Shown: one piece after another, positions 25,693 to 33,711 of the stretch | Layout: each line of letters opens with the position of its first letter | How positions within the stretch are numbered: the stretch's first letter is position 1 | Assembly: GCF_001421515.1 (NCBI RefSeq) | Contig: NZ_LMKM01000037.1 | Location: 62,001 to 126,000, forward strand | Source: Pedobacter sp. Leaf216 | GTDB lineage: Bacteria > Bacteroidota > Bacteroidia > Sphingobacteriales > Sphingobacteriaceae | DNA: 64,000 nucleotides | Direction: 5' to 3' | Notes under the pieces: generated by a model | Told to the model about the DNA's origin: nothing | Databases searched by the model: none | What the model saw: the letters and a program-made list of their open reading frames with translations, nothing else | Program-made: the position numbers and the translations under genes

Positions 25693-27336
25693 ATGGCTCA
25701 AAAGAATAACGACGAACAATTTAAAAATGTAATATCACACGCTAAAGAATACGGTTTTGTATTTCAGAGCAGCGAAATATATGATGGCTTAAGCGCTGTT
25801 TACGATTACGGCCAATTGGGTGCCGAGTTAAAAAACAACATTAAAACTTACTGGTGGAAAGCCATGGTGCAAATGCACGAAAACATTGTAGGAATTGATT
25901 CTGCAATTTTTATGCATCCTAAAGTTTGGAAAGCCAGCGGACACGTTGATGGTTTTAACGATCCCATGATCGACAATAAAGACTCTAAAAAACGTTACCG
26001 TGCCGATCAGTTATTAGAAAATAAAATTGATGAACTATATTCAGAATTGGCCAGTTTCAGTGCAGAAAACAAAGCTAAATTTGAGGAGTTTCAGCAAGAA
26101 ATATTAGGATTAAGTGATGAAGGACAGGCAGCATGGATTCCAAGTTTTAAAGATGAGGCTACCATTTTAGACCATGAGAAATATCCTTTTGTTGATGAAA
26201 CAAGCTGGAGATTTGTTAAAAAAGGTTTAGCACTTGAGGTGGAAATGAACCTGGCACTTAAATCAGAAAACCTGGCACAGTTAAAAGATTTAATTGTTGG
26301 TTATAAAGTAATCTGCCCGATTTCTAAAACCTCAAACTGGACAGATGTACGGCAGTTTAACTTAATGTTTAGCACACAATTTGGTGCTATGGCAGAAGGA
26401 AGTGATGAAGTTTATCTTCGTCCGGAAACAGCGCAGGGTATTTTTGTTAACTTTTTAAATGTTCAAAAATCTGGCAGGATGAAAATTCCTTTCGGTATAG
26501 CGCAAATTGGTAAAGCTTTCAGAAATGAAGTAATTGCACGTCAGTTCATTATGCGTATGCGCGAATTTGAGCAGATGGAAATGCAATTTTTTGTTCGCCC
26601 AGGTGAAGATAAAAAATGGTTTGAATACTGGAAAGATGCCCGTTTAAAATGGCACAAGGCTTTGGGTACTGCTCCTGAAAAATACCGTTACCACGATCAC
26701 GTTAAACTTGCGCACTATGCCAATGCTGCAACTGATATCGAATTCGAATTCCCATTCGGATTTAAAGAGGTTGAAGGAATCCATAGCCGCACTGATTTCG
26801 ATTTAACGCAACACCAGGAATTTTCGGGCAAAAAAATGCAGTATTTCGATAACGATTTAAATGAAGAAGGTAAACCTTATGGCAATTACGTTCCTTATGT
26901 AATCGAAACTTCAATCGGTTTAGACCGCATGTTCCTCTTAACCATGATCAATGCTTTTGAAGAACAGGATTTAAGCACCGATGATAAACAGGATAGCCGT
27001 ACATTATTACGTTTACACCCTGCTTTAGCACCTTATAAAGTAGCTGTTTTTCCTTTAACGAAAAAAGATGGCTTACCTGAAAAAGCACGCGAAATTATGG
27101 ATGCGCTTAAGTTTGATTTCAACTGCATTTACGAAGAAAAAGATGCAATTGGTAAGCGATATCGCCGTCAGGATGCGGTAGGAACTCCTTTCTGTATCAC
27201 GGTTGATCATCAAAGTTTAGAAGATAATACCGTTACCATCCGTCACCGCGATAGCATGGATCAAGAACGTGTAGCCATCGCAGATTTAGGGATTATTATA
27301 GGTTCGGCAGTAAGCTGGAAAACTTTGTTGGCATAA
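25693..27336 (+). CDS. glyS: glycyl-tRNA synthetase, alpha2 (eukaryotic-like) type
   Basis: Charges tRNA-Gly. A 547-residue single-chain class II synthetase, distinct from the bacterial alpha2beta2 form. Motif 1 lies in LGAELKNNIKTYWWKAMVQM, the flap GHVDGFNDPM follows, motif 2 is GKAFRNEVIARQFIMRMREF, and motif 3 ETSIGLDRMFLLTM. The anticodon-binding domain starts at LHPALAPYKVAVFPLTKKDG (about residue 440). Slightly longer than many alpha2 enzymes, due to an insertion before the KVICPISKTSNWTDVRQFNL stretch. It has a short-leader promoter and its own terminator. Confidence 0.96.
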   Translation: MAQKNNDEQFKNVISHAKEYGFVFQSSEIYDGLSAVYDYGQLGAELKNNIKTYWWKAMVQMHENIVGIDSAIFMHPKVWKASGHVDGFNDPMIDNKDSKKRYRADQLLENKIDELYSELASFSAENKAKFEEFQQEILGLSDEGQAAWIPSFKDEATILDHEKYPFVDETSWRFVKKGLALEVEMNLALKSENLAQLKDLIVGYKVICPISKTSNWTDVRQFNLMFSTQFGAMAEGSDEVYLRPETAQGIFVNFLNVQKSGRMKIPFGIAQIGKAFRNEVIARQFIMRMREFEQMEMQFFVRPGEDKKWFEYWKDARLKWHKALGTAPEKYRYHDHVKLAHYANAATDIEFEFPFGFKEVEGIHSRTDFDLTQHQEFSGKKMQYFDNDLNEEGKPYGNYVPYVIETSIGLDRMFLLTMINAFEEQDLSTDDKQDSRTLLRLHPALAPYKVAVFPLTKKDGLPEKAREIMDALKFDFNCIYEEKDAIGKRYRRQDAVGTPFCITVDHQSLEDNTVTIRHRDSMDQERVAIADLGIIIGSAVSWKTLLA

Positions 27337-27348
27337 AAAACATAATCT

Positions 27349-27428
27349 GTCATCTCGCGCGAAGTGCAACGAAGCCGAGAGATTTAAAGATAGATCTCTC
27401 CATTCCACTGCGTTTAAGTAGAGATGAC
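27349..27428. repeat. REP-like inverted pair, family B'
   Basis: Opens with GTCATCTCG and closes with GAGATGAC; the body holds GAAGTGCAACGAAGCCGAGA and its imperfect complement TCTCTCCATTCCACTGCG. A second copy is at 43.51 kb. It lies just after glyS. Confidence 0.75.
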
Positions 27429-27442
27429 GAAAATTTTACGAG

Positions 27443-27464
27443 GTCGCAGGTTTTAAGCTGCGAC
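27443..27464 (+). terminator. strong rho-independent terminator after glyS
   Basis: GTCGCAG / CTGCGAC stem with an eight-base loop and a run of eight T. It lies downstream of the REP pair, so the REP hairpin is in the glyS 3' UTR. Confidence 0.85.
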
Positions 27465-27700
27465 TTTTTTTTATGCCACACATATGGATTTAGCCGAACG
27501 TAATCCGTTTCAAATAGAACTAAAAAATAAAGTGCGTTGCTAGTCTGATAAAAACTCATGGAATATTGATTTCCACACCTTTGAAATAAATAAAATTGAA
27601 CTGGTTTATAACGATTGGTACCAACGAGAAAGATTTGTTCAAAAATTGCATCAGTTTTCTTTATCTTAGCCTATCAATTAACCATAACAAATTAACACTC

Positions 27701-28576
27701 GTGAAATTACCTTTCAAACTATCCCTATTGGCATTCGTATGCCTATTAATTACATCATCCTGCAAAAAAGAAATCGATTATCATCAAGATTGGGTTACAT
27801 CAACCATGAGTGCAAAAGTTGATGGTACTTTGTTGCAATGTACCATAACTACGGCCCAGGTTTATGATGCTGGCGGAAAAATAAGCGCACAAATTTCGGG
27901 TTTTAAAGGCTCTACTGCATTTACATTAATAATTAGCGATTTTAAAGGCGTAGGCACTTACAGTTTATCCGATTACAATTTAGCTACTTATCTTACCGGT
28001 ACATCCTTCGCTCAGGATGCTTACATTGGAGGTAGTGCTGGAACAATTAAAATAACCAGTTATTTAGCGGATAAATACATTAAAGGCACTTTTGAATTTA
28101 AAGGTGAAAATGTATCTACTTTAACAGTTAAAACCATTACCGAAGGGCAGTTTAATATCAGTTTGGTTCCTGTTAAACTCCCTGAAACCAACAATAGCAC
28201 TAATAATTTAAGTGCAAAGGTAGATGGTACCACAATTGGATTTACCGGAGAAGCAACATCAACCAATGCTCCCATTATTGGCAACTTCCTTACTATTGTA
28301 ACCATAAATGGTGATAAACGTATGATTCTTGGCGTTTTAGGTTATAAAGGTGTAGGCACTTACGACTTTTCAACGGATGGGTCTGCAACATATATGAAAG
28401 ATCAAAGTCCTACAGGTTCATTTACGGCAACAAGCGGCTCGTTAGTAATTACGAGTGAAACTGGCGGAAAACTTAAAGGAACGTTTTCATTTAAGGCACC
28501 CAATGAAAATTCTACAATCAATACATCGGTAACTGTTACTGACGGTACTTTTGACATGCCCTATAGCAAAAAATAA
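27701..28576 (+). CDS. lipoprotein with two DUF6252-like repeats
   Basis: A 291-residue protein from a GTG start at 27701: KLPFKLSLLAFVCLLITSSC is a lipoprotein signal with lipobox ITSSC. Two copies of a beta-rich domain follow, each starting with a SAKVDGT strand (about residues 31 and 167) and containing FKGVGTYSLSDYN / YKGVGTYDFSTDG and IKGTFEFKGEN / LKGTFSFKAPN. This fits the DUF6252-like lipoproteins of Bacteroidota. The GTG is chosen because it gives an intact signal peptide; 35 upstream codons do not. Function unknown, probably surface or periplasm. Confidence 0.8.
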   Translation: MKLPFKLSLLAFVCLLITSSCKKEIDYHQDWVTSTMSAKVDGTLLQCTITTAQVYDAGGKISAQISGFKGSTAFTLIISDFKGVGTYSLSDYNLATYLTGTSFAQDAYIGGSAGTIKITSYLADKYIKGTFEFKGENVSTLTVKTITEGQFNISLVPVKLPETNNSTNNLSAKVDGTTIGFTGEATSTNAPIIGNFLTIVTINGDKRMILGVLGYKGVGTYDFSTDGSATYMKDQSPTGSFTATSGSLVITSETGGKLKGTFSFKAPNENSTINTSVTVTDGTFDMPYSKK

Positions 28577-28626
28577 GAGCTGATTTTCTTAAATATGAAG
28601 GGCAGCATTATCATTAAAGATTTGTG

Positions 28627-28688
28627 ATCATGAGCTTGTCGAAGCCTATTTAAATACCCTTAAAGTGTTTCGACAAGCCCAAAATGAC
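28627..28688. repeat. inverted repeat, family D
   Basis: GAGCTTGTCGAAG at 28632 pairs with TTTCGACAAGCCC ending at 28680; the outer ends read GATCATGAG and AAATGACAT. No copy of this family is seen elsewhere in the window. Confidence 0.65.
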
Positions 28689-28817
28689 ATAATAATTTAA
28701 AGAGAAATAGTTTTATAATGCATCCTCTTTTGTTATAATGGAAATTAATAGCCGTAATCCTTCAGTCACAAAAGGCAAATGCCCAGTGTGTAATTTCTTA
28801 TTCATTTTACCGAATGG

Positions 28818-28825
28818 TATATTTG
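28818..28825 (+). promoter_or_regulatory. -7 promoter element of the AraC-type regulator
   Basis: TATATTTG, a full TAnnTTTG match, 22 bases before the ATG at 28848. Confidence 0.45.
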
Positions 28826-28847
28826 TTTAGCGATCAAAATCATTTAT

Positions 28848-29255
28848 ATGAATATTCCACAGAAGTTTTTTGCCCGTCGACATGAAATTGCGGCAGATTA
28901 TTTAAAAGAATTAGATAAACATCTCGACGATATTGTATCTGGCCGTGCAACTGAAATGTTTGAGGTAAGGGATTTTGCCGATTTAATCCATGTACATCCA
29001 ACTCACCTAAGCAACACCATTAAAGCCGCTACAGGCCATTCGCCATGTTTCTTTTTCGAAGAGCGATTAATGGAAATTTCAAAATCGATGTTGCAAAATG
29101 TAAGTATGCCCATTGCAGAAATTGCACGGATATTAACTTATGATCCATCCAACTTCACCAAGTTTTTTAAACACTTTGCAGGCCAAACCCCAAAACAGTA
29201 TAGGGAGGCTTATTTTGAATCTTTGGCAACAAAAAAGGAAATTATCACCATATAA
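28848..29255 (+). CDS. short AraC-family transcription regulator
   Basis: A 135-residue protein consisting almost entirely of an AraC-type double helix-turn-helix: VRDFADLIHVHPTHLSNTIK is the first HTH, and IAEIARILTYDPSNFTKFFK plus HFAGQTPKQYRE the second, which is the conserved half. The usual N-terminal ligand-binding domain is absent, only about 30 extra residues precede the HTH, so it needs another means to sense its signal. It is 86 bases upstream of an SDR gene whose promoter region contains 21-bp direct repeats, the layout expected for its own target. Confidence 0.88.
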   Translation: MNIPQKFFARRHEIAADYLKELDKHLDDIVSGRATEMFEVRDFADLIHVHPTHLSNTIKAATGHSPCFFFEERLMEISKSMLQNVSMPIAEIARILTYDPSNFTKFFKHFAGQTPKQYREAYFESLATKKEIITI

Positions 29256-29258
29256 AAC

Positions 29259-29300
29259 TTAAGCACTCACCATTTTTACTTAAGCTATCACCATTTTTAC
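29259..29300 (+). promoter_or_regulatory. two adjacent 21-bp direct repeats, putative AraC-type operator
   Basis: 29259-29279 and 29280-29300 are directly adjacent copies of a 21-base unit (core ATCACCATTTTTAC / CTCACCATTTTTAC, prefix TTAAGC), 19 of 21 identical. A third partial core ATCACCAT sits at 29244 across the upstream stop codon. The array ends 15 bases before the -7 element of the SDR gene, and so covers the -33 region. AraC-family proteins bind direct repeats spaced two helical turns apart. Confidence 0.65.
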
Positions 29301-29314
29301 AGCATATTTCCATC

Positions 29315-29322
29315 TAATTTTG
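29315..29322 (+). promoter_or_regulatory. -7 promoter element of the SDR gene at 29.3 kb
   Basis: TAATTTTG, a full TAnnTTTG match, 20 bases before the ATG at 29342 and just downstream of the direct repeats. Confidence 0.5.
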
Positions 29323-29341
29323 TTTAACAAATTAAAAGAAA

Positions 29342-30106
29342 ATGGAAACACAAAATAAAATTGCCCTGGTAACCGGCGGTAGTCGCGGATTAGGAAAAAA
29401 TGCAGCCTTAAAAATCGCTTCTAAAGGGATAGATGTAATTATAACCTATCAATCCAAAAAGGAAGAAGCAGAACAAACCGTAAAAGAGATTAAAGAATTC
29501 GGCGTTAATGCAGCTGCTTTACAGTTAAATGTAGCCGATAGCACTACTTTTGATGCTTTTTTCGCTGAAGTTAAAAACGTGCTAAAAACTGTTTTTAATG
29601 CAGAAAAATTCGACTTTTTAATAAACAATGCAGGCGTCGGCATCCATGCTTCTTTTGCCGAAACCACCGAAGAACAATTTGATACTTTGGTAAATATCCA
29701 TTATAAGGGTGCTTTCTTTTTAACGCAAAAAGCCCTGGCCTTATTAAATGATGGAAGTGGGATTATTAACGTTTCCAGCGGCTTGGCACGTTTTGCTACT
29801 CCGGGTTATGCGGCATATGCAGCTATGAAGGGTGCAATGGAAACATTAACCAAATACCAGGCAAAAGAATTAGGCGCAAGAGGAATCAGATCGAATATTA
29901 TTGCTCCAGGAGCTATTGAAACCGATTTTGGGGGTGGTGTTGTACGCGACAATGACCAGGTAAATGCAGGAATTGCTGCTAATACCGCTTTAGGCCGTGT
30001 AGGCTTGCCAGATGATATTGGTGGCGTAATAGCATTCTTATGTACTGAAGATGCAAGATGGATCAATGCCCAACGCATTGAAGCTTCAGGCGGTATGTTT
30101 TTATAA
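29342..30106 (+). CDS. short-chain dehydrogenase/reductase (SDR)
   Basis: A 254-residue classical SDR. NAD(P) site TGGSRGLGKNAA (residues 10-21), NNAGVG, the catalytic serine in INVSSGLARF and YAAYAAMKGAMETL with Tyr and Lys in the YxxxK motif, and the FLCTEDARWINAQRIEASGG end. SDRs reduce or oxidise small alcohols, ketones or sugars; the substrate cannot be told. It is next to the AraC-type gene and likely its target. The R after TGGS suggests NADP preference. Confidence 0.88.
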   Translation: METQNKIALVTGGSRGLGKNAALKIASKGIDVIITYQSKKEEAEQTVKEIKEFGVNAAALQLNVADSTTFDAFFAEVKNVLKTVFNAEKFDFLINNAGVGIHASFAETTEEQFDTLVNIHYKGAFFLTQKALALLNDGSGIINVSSGLARFATPGYAAYAAMKGAMETLTKYQAKELGARGIRSNIIAPGAIETDFGGGVVRDNDQVNAGIAANTALGRVGLPDDIGGVIAFLCTEDARWINAQRIEASGGMFL

Positions 30107-30295
30107 TCATAAACGTAGCTTTTGACCATGAATGCACTAAGGCACCAATGTTAATAGCTTGGTATTTTGGTGTATTTGTAGTTATTTTTTTGCCTAATTG
30201 AATAATAAAGGCTTAACCCATGGCATAACGCCAACTAAAATCCGTTAAACAGAAAATAATCCGCATCAAACGGCGTTATCCATGAAAATCATCCC

Positions 30296-30985
30296 ATGTT
30301 TAAAATACTGCTACCAGCACTCTTTGTATTCCTTATAATAGGCCATGCCAATGCCCAAAAGTGGACAGATGCCGAATTTCGTAAAGCAAATACCGCAGCA
30401 AATGCAGCTTACTTAAGCAACGAAGAAAAAAACATAGTGATGTACATGAATCTCATCCGAATTGATGGAGAAAAGTTTTACTATACCTTTTTAGAAGATT
30501 ACATTAATAACTACAATGCTAAAGTTCGCCAATATAGAAACTACAATGAACTTAAAATTACACGGAACAACTCTTACTATACCTCTTTATTGAAACATTT
30601 ACGGGGTATCAAAAATTTGCAGATGTTTTATCCTGATGATAAACTTACCTCGTTAAGCCGCAACCATGCCCAGGATTTAAACAGAAATAACCTCGATACA
30701 CATGAAAGTAGCAATGGCGATAAATTTTCGAAGCGTTTATCTAAATATTTTCCTAATAAAGCCATGAGCGAAAATATCGATTTTGGTTATTCGAACAGTT
30801 TAGATATTGTATGCCATTTGTTGTTGGATTGTGGTGTACCATCTCTTGGTCACCGCTTTAACCTATTGGATCAGAAATACAAACTCAATACGGTTGGCGT
30901 AAGCATTCAGCCGCATCCTTCTTACTCCTGGTGTGCAGTGATCGATTTTGTTGCGCAACCTACATTTTACACTAATAACCAATAA
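30296..30985 (+). CDS. secreted CAP-domain protein
   Basis: A 229-residue protein with signal peptide MFKILLPALFVFLIIGHANA. The CAP (SCP/PR1-like) fold is recognisable in LTSLSRNHAQDLNRNN, HESSNGDKFSKRL, SENIDFGYS and SLGHRFNLLDQKYKLNTVGV, with the cleft histidines in THESS and GHRFN. Bacterial CAP proteins are extracellular and mostly uncharacterised. A long N-terminal insertion (residues 50-110) precedes the domain. It stands alone with its own terminator. Confidence 0.84.
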   Translation: MFKILLPALFVFLIIGHANAQKWTDAEFRKANTAANAAYLSNEEKNIVMYMNLIRIDGEKFYYTFLEDYINNYNAKVRQYRNYNELKITRNNSYYTSLLKHLRGIKNLQMFYPDDKLTSLSRNHAQDLNRNNLDTHESSNGDKFSKRLSKYFPNKAMSENIDFGYSNSLDIVCHLLLDCGVPSLGHRFNLLDQKYKLNTVGVSIQPHPSYSWCAVIDFVAQPTFYTNNQ

Positions 30986-31002
30986 ATTATAGTAGATTTA
31001 TC

Positions 31003-31028
31003 TGTTGCATTTTTTTATAAATGCAACA
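31003..31028 (+). terminator. terminator after the CAP gene
   Basis: TGTTGCATTT / AAATGCAACA stem with a six-base loop, followed by ATTTTC, 17 bases after the stop. Confidence 0.75.
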
Positions 31029-31114
31029 ATTTTCTCTATGTCAAAATAGAAAAAAACTATTTATTTGCTTGCGAAAATTACTCCATTTTTATACCAGATT
31101 ACAAACCCTAAACG

Positions 31115-32635
31115 ATGAGCGAAAAGAAAAAGCTAACAAGTGCATCGGGCATTCCATACGCAAATAACGAAGATAGCATGACGGTTGGTCCACGTGGCCC
31201 GATTCTGATCCAGGATTTCATTTTACACGAAAAAATGGCTCATTTTAACCGTGAGCGGATACCTGAACGGGTGGTACATGCAAAAGGATCTGGTGCTTAT
31301 GGAACTTTTACTGTTACCCACGACATTACAAAATATACAAAGGCCAAACTCTTCTCCGAAATTGGGAAGCAAACCCGTACTTTCTTACGTTTTTCTACTG
31401 TTGGCGGCGAAAAAGGTTCGGCTGATAGTGAACGCGATCCGCGTGGCTTTGCGCTTAAATTTTATACTGAAGATGGAAACTGGGATTTGGTTGGTAACAA
31501 TACACCCGTTTTCTTTGTGAAAGATCCGAAAAAATTTGGCGATTTTATCCACACCCAAAAACGCGATCCGCAAACAAATATGAAAAGCCCGACCATGATG
31601 TGGGATTTTTGGAGTTTGAATCCTGAAAGCTTACACCAGGTATTAATTTTAATGAGCGATAGGGGAACACCATTTTCTTACCGCCATATGGATGGTTTCG
31701 GCAGTCACACCTTCTCTTTTTACAACAATAAACATGAGCGTTTTTATGTGAAGTTTCACTTTAAAACTAAACAGGGTATCCAAAACTTCACCAACAACGA
31801 AGCTGTTGACATGAAATCTCAGGATCCTGACCATTCGCAACGCGATCTGTTTGAAGCCATAGAAAGAGGTGAGTTTCCGAAATGGACACTTAAAGTGCAG
31901 ATTATGCCTTTTGATGAAGCCAAAACTTACCACATTAATCCATTCGATTTAACCAAAGTTTGGCCACACCGCGATTATCCTTTAATTGAAGTGGGTGAAT
32001 TGGAATTGAACGAAAATCCTGACAATTATTTTGCGCACGTAGAGCAAGCCGCCTTTGCTCCTGCACACGTAGTGGATGGCATTTATTACTCGCCGGATAA
32101 AATGTTGCAAGGCAGGATTTTATCTTATCCGGATGCACAACGTTACCGTTTGGGTGGCAATTACGAACAAATTCCGGTTAACCGATGTCCGTTTATGACC
32201 AATAATTACCAGCGCGATGGTTTAATGGCAGTTAATGGTAACGGTGGATCGAACCCAAATTATTTTCCAAACAGTTTTGATGATATTGTGGTTGATGAAA
32301 GCTATAAACAACCCGCCTGGCCTTTAGAATCATTATTGGCCGATAGTTACAATAGAAATGTTGAAGGTGAAAACGATCATTATACGCAACCAGGCAACTT
32401 ATTCCGTTTAATGGATCCCGAAGCCAGAAAAAATACCATTGCAAATATTGTAAGCGCAATGGGTGGCATAAATGGTGTTAAAAAGGATGAAATTGTAAAC
32501 CGACAGCTTTGCCATTGGTTTAGAGCAGATATGAGTTTAGGCCTGGCCATTGCAAAAGGTTTGGATTTAAATTTAGACCAAGCAATGGAAGGTATGGTGC
32601 ATGCAGATCCGCCGCATAAAGCCACTAACGGATAA
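31115..32635 (+). CDS. katA: monofunctional haem catalase
   Basis: Decomposes hydrogen peroxide to water and oxygen in the cytosol. A 506-residue small-subunit catalase. Catalytic His55 in ERVVHAKGSGAYG, Asn128 in DLVGNNTPVFF, and the haem-ligand Tyr338 in GRILSYPDAQRYRLG are all present. Family phrases such as TVGGEKGSADSERDPRGFAL and PHRDYPLIEVG are intact. It lies alone between the CAP and GtrA genes with a strong terminator, and no OxyR or PerR is nearby. Confidence 0.96.
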   Translation: MSEKKKLTSASGIPYANNEDSMTVGPRGPILIQDFILHEKMAHFNRERIPERVVHAKGSGAYGTFTVTHDITKYTKAKLFSEIGKQTRTFLRFSTVGGEKGSADSERDPRGFALKFYTEDGNWDLVGNNTPVFFVKDPKKFGDFIHTQKRDPQTNMKSPTMMWDFWSLNPESLHQVLILMSDRGTPFSYRHMDGFGSHTFSFYNNKHERFYVKFHFKTKQGIQNFTNNEAVDMKSQDPDHSQRDLFEAIERGEFPKWTLKVQIMPFDEAKTYHINPFDLTKVWPHRDYPLIEVGELELNENPDNYFAHVEQAAFAPAHVVDGIYYSPDKMLQGRILSYPDAQRYRLGGNYEQIPVNRCPFMTNNYQRDGLMAVNGNGGSNPNYFPNSFDDIVVDESYKQPAWPLESLLADSYNRNVEGENDHYTQPGNLFRLMDPEARKNTIANIVSAMGGINGVKKDEIVNRQLCHWFRADMSLGLAIAKGLDLNLDQAMEGMVHADPPHKATNG

Positions 32636-32643
32636 CGGTATTA

Positions 32644-32670
32644 AAATGTCTCCCAAAATTGGAGGCATTT
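32644..32670 (+). terminator. terminator after katA
   Basis: AAATG-t-CTCC pairs with GGAG-g-CATTT across a seven-base loop, followed by TTTTG, nine bases after the catalase stop. Confidence 0.8.
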
Positions 32671-32700
32671 TTTGTTTCTATAATATTCTGTATAAAAAAT

Positions 32701-32768
32701 TACCTTTGCGCTAATAATGATATGCGATAGCTCGTTTTTGATCATTTGAGCTTTTAAATTTAACTTTG
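32701..32768 (+). promoter_or_regulatory. two -7 elements ahead of the GtrA gene
   Basis: TACCTTTG at 32701-32708 and TAACTTTG at 32761-32768 both match TAnnTTTG. The second ends seven bases before the ATG at 32776; either could be used, giving leaders of about 60 or nearly zero bases. Confidence 0.4.
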
Positions 32769-32775
32769 AACCCCA

Positions 32776-33288
32776 ATGCGTAATGCAATTTTAGCCATAA
32801 TAGATTTTTTCTACCCTCCTTTTAAAAAATATATCTCTCCACATAATTTCAGGTATTTGGCTACAGGTGGTGGCACTTTATTATTGGGTATACTAAGCTA
32901 TTATTTCGCTTACTTTTTCATTTTTAAAACAGCGGAAGTAAATTTTGGAGTAATTGTACTTCAGAGAGAAACCGCATCACTACTGGTAGATTATTTAGTT
33001 GCCATACCAACCAGTTTTTTGCTGAATAAATATGTAATATTTACGCACAGTGAACTAAAGGGCAGGGTTCAGCTTTTTCGTTTTTTAAATCTTCAGTTTA
33101 TCAACATTCTTGCAACATATGTTTTTTTAAAGTTTTTATTGGAGCTTTTAAGAGATTACCCCGCTTTATCTATTTTATCGAGAATATTAGTTTCTGTTTC
33201 AATGGCACTTTTCAGTTACCTGTATCAACACTATTTTACATTTAGTGTAAAAAAAATCGGGGATAAAAATGAAAAGAAAAATCAATAA
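32776..33288 (+). CDS. GtrA-family membrane protein
   Basis: A 170-residue protein with four membrane segments (about residues 29-47, 69-86, 103-123, 133-153). The GtrA pattern NFRYLATGGGTLLLGILSYY at the start of helix 1, and VDYLVAIPTSFLLNKYVIF, is clear. GtrA-type proteins flip polyprenyl-linked sugars or support polysaccharide and teichoic-acid decoration. No matching glycosyltransferase sits beside it; the only one in the window is at 3.5 kb. Confidence 0.88.
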   Translation: MRNAILAIIDFFYPPFKKYISPHNFRYLATGGGTLLLGILSYYFAYFFIFKTAEVNFGVIVLQRETASLLVDYLVAIPTSFLLNKYVIFTHSELKGRVQLFRFLNLQFINILATYVFLKFLLELLRDYPALSILSRILVSVSMALFSYLYQHYFTFSVKKIGDKNEKKNQ

Positions 33289-33315
33289 TTCAGTTTGGCA
33301 ATAGCATTGTTTTGC

Positions 33316-33472
33316 CACGGAGACACAGAAAGCACGGAGAACTATATCGTCCTCGTTTGTAACGAGGAAGATTTAAGTTTCGTCATTGCGAGAAGGCTTT
33401 TTCAGCCGACGAAGCAATCTTTATGGCAAGGCTCACTAGCATGAATGATTGCTTCGTACCTCAGCAATGACG
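33316..33472. repeat. REP cluster: CACGG motif, family F hairpin, family A pair
   Basis: In the 423-base gap after gtrA there is CCACGGAGACACAGAAAGCA (33315), the hairpin CCTCG-tttgtaa-CGAGG (33351-33367), and a family A inverted pair: CGTCATTGCGAGAAGGC at 33381 with right end CAATGACG at 33472. Copies of all three recur elsewhere in the window. I see nothing else in this gap except a TAACTTAG element at 33675 before the hydroxylase gene. Confidence 0.75.
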
Positions 33473-33711
33473 ACCGCTTTACTAAAACATGTCAGTGGTA
33501 GCGTAGTCTAAGAACAGTAAAAAGATTTGGCAAAAAGGCATTCAGAACCTCTCCGATGAAATTCCATCATTCCTTCACTAACCATTAATCTTTCTTTTTT
33601 ACCACCCAAAACCTTTATTACTTTAACCTGTTAATTAATCCTGTTGCTTACTTGTTAAGATAAAAACAACAAGCTAACTTAGCTGCCGACCAACTTATTT
33701 TCAGAATAACC

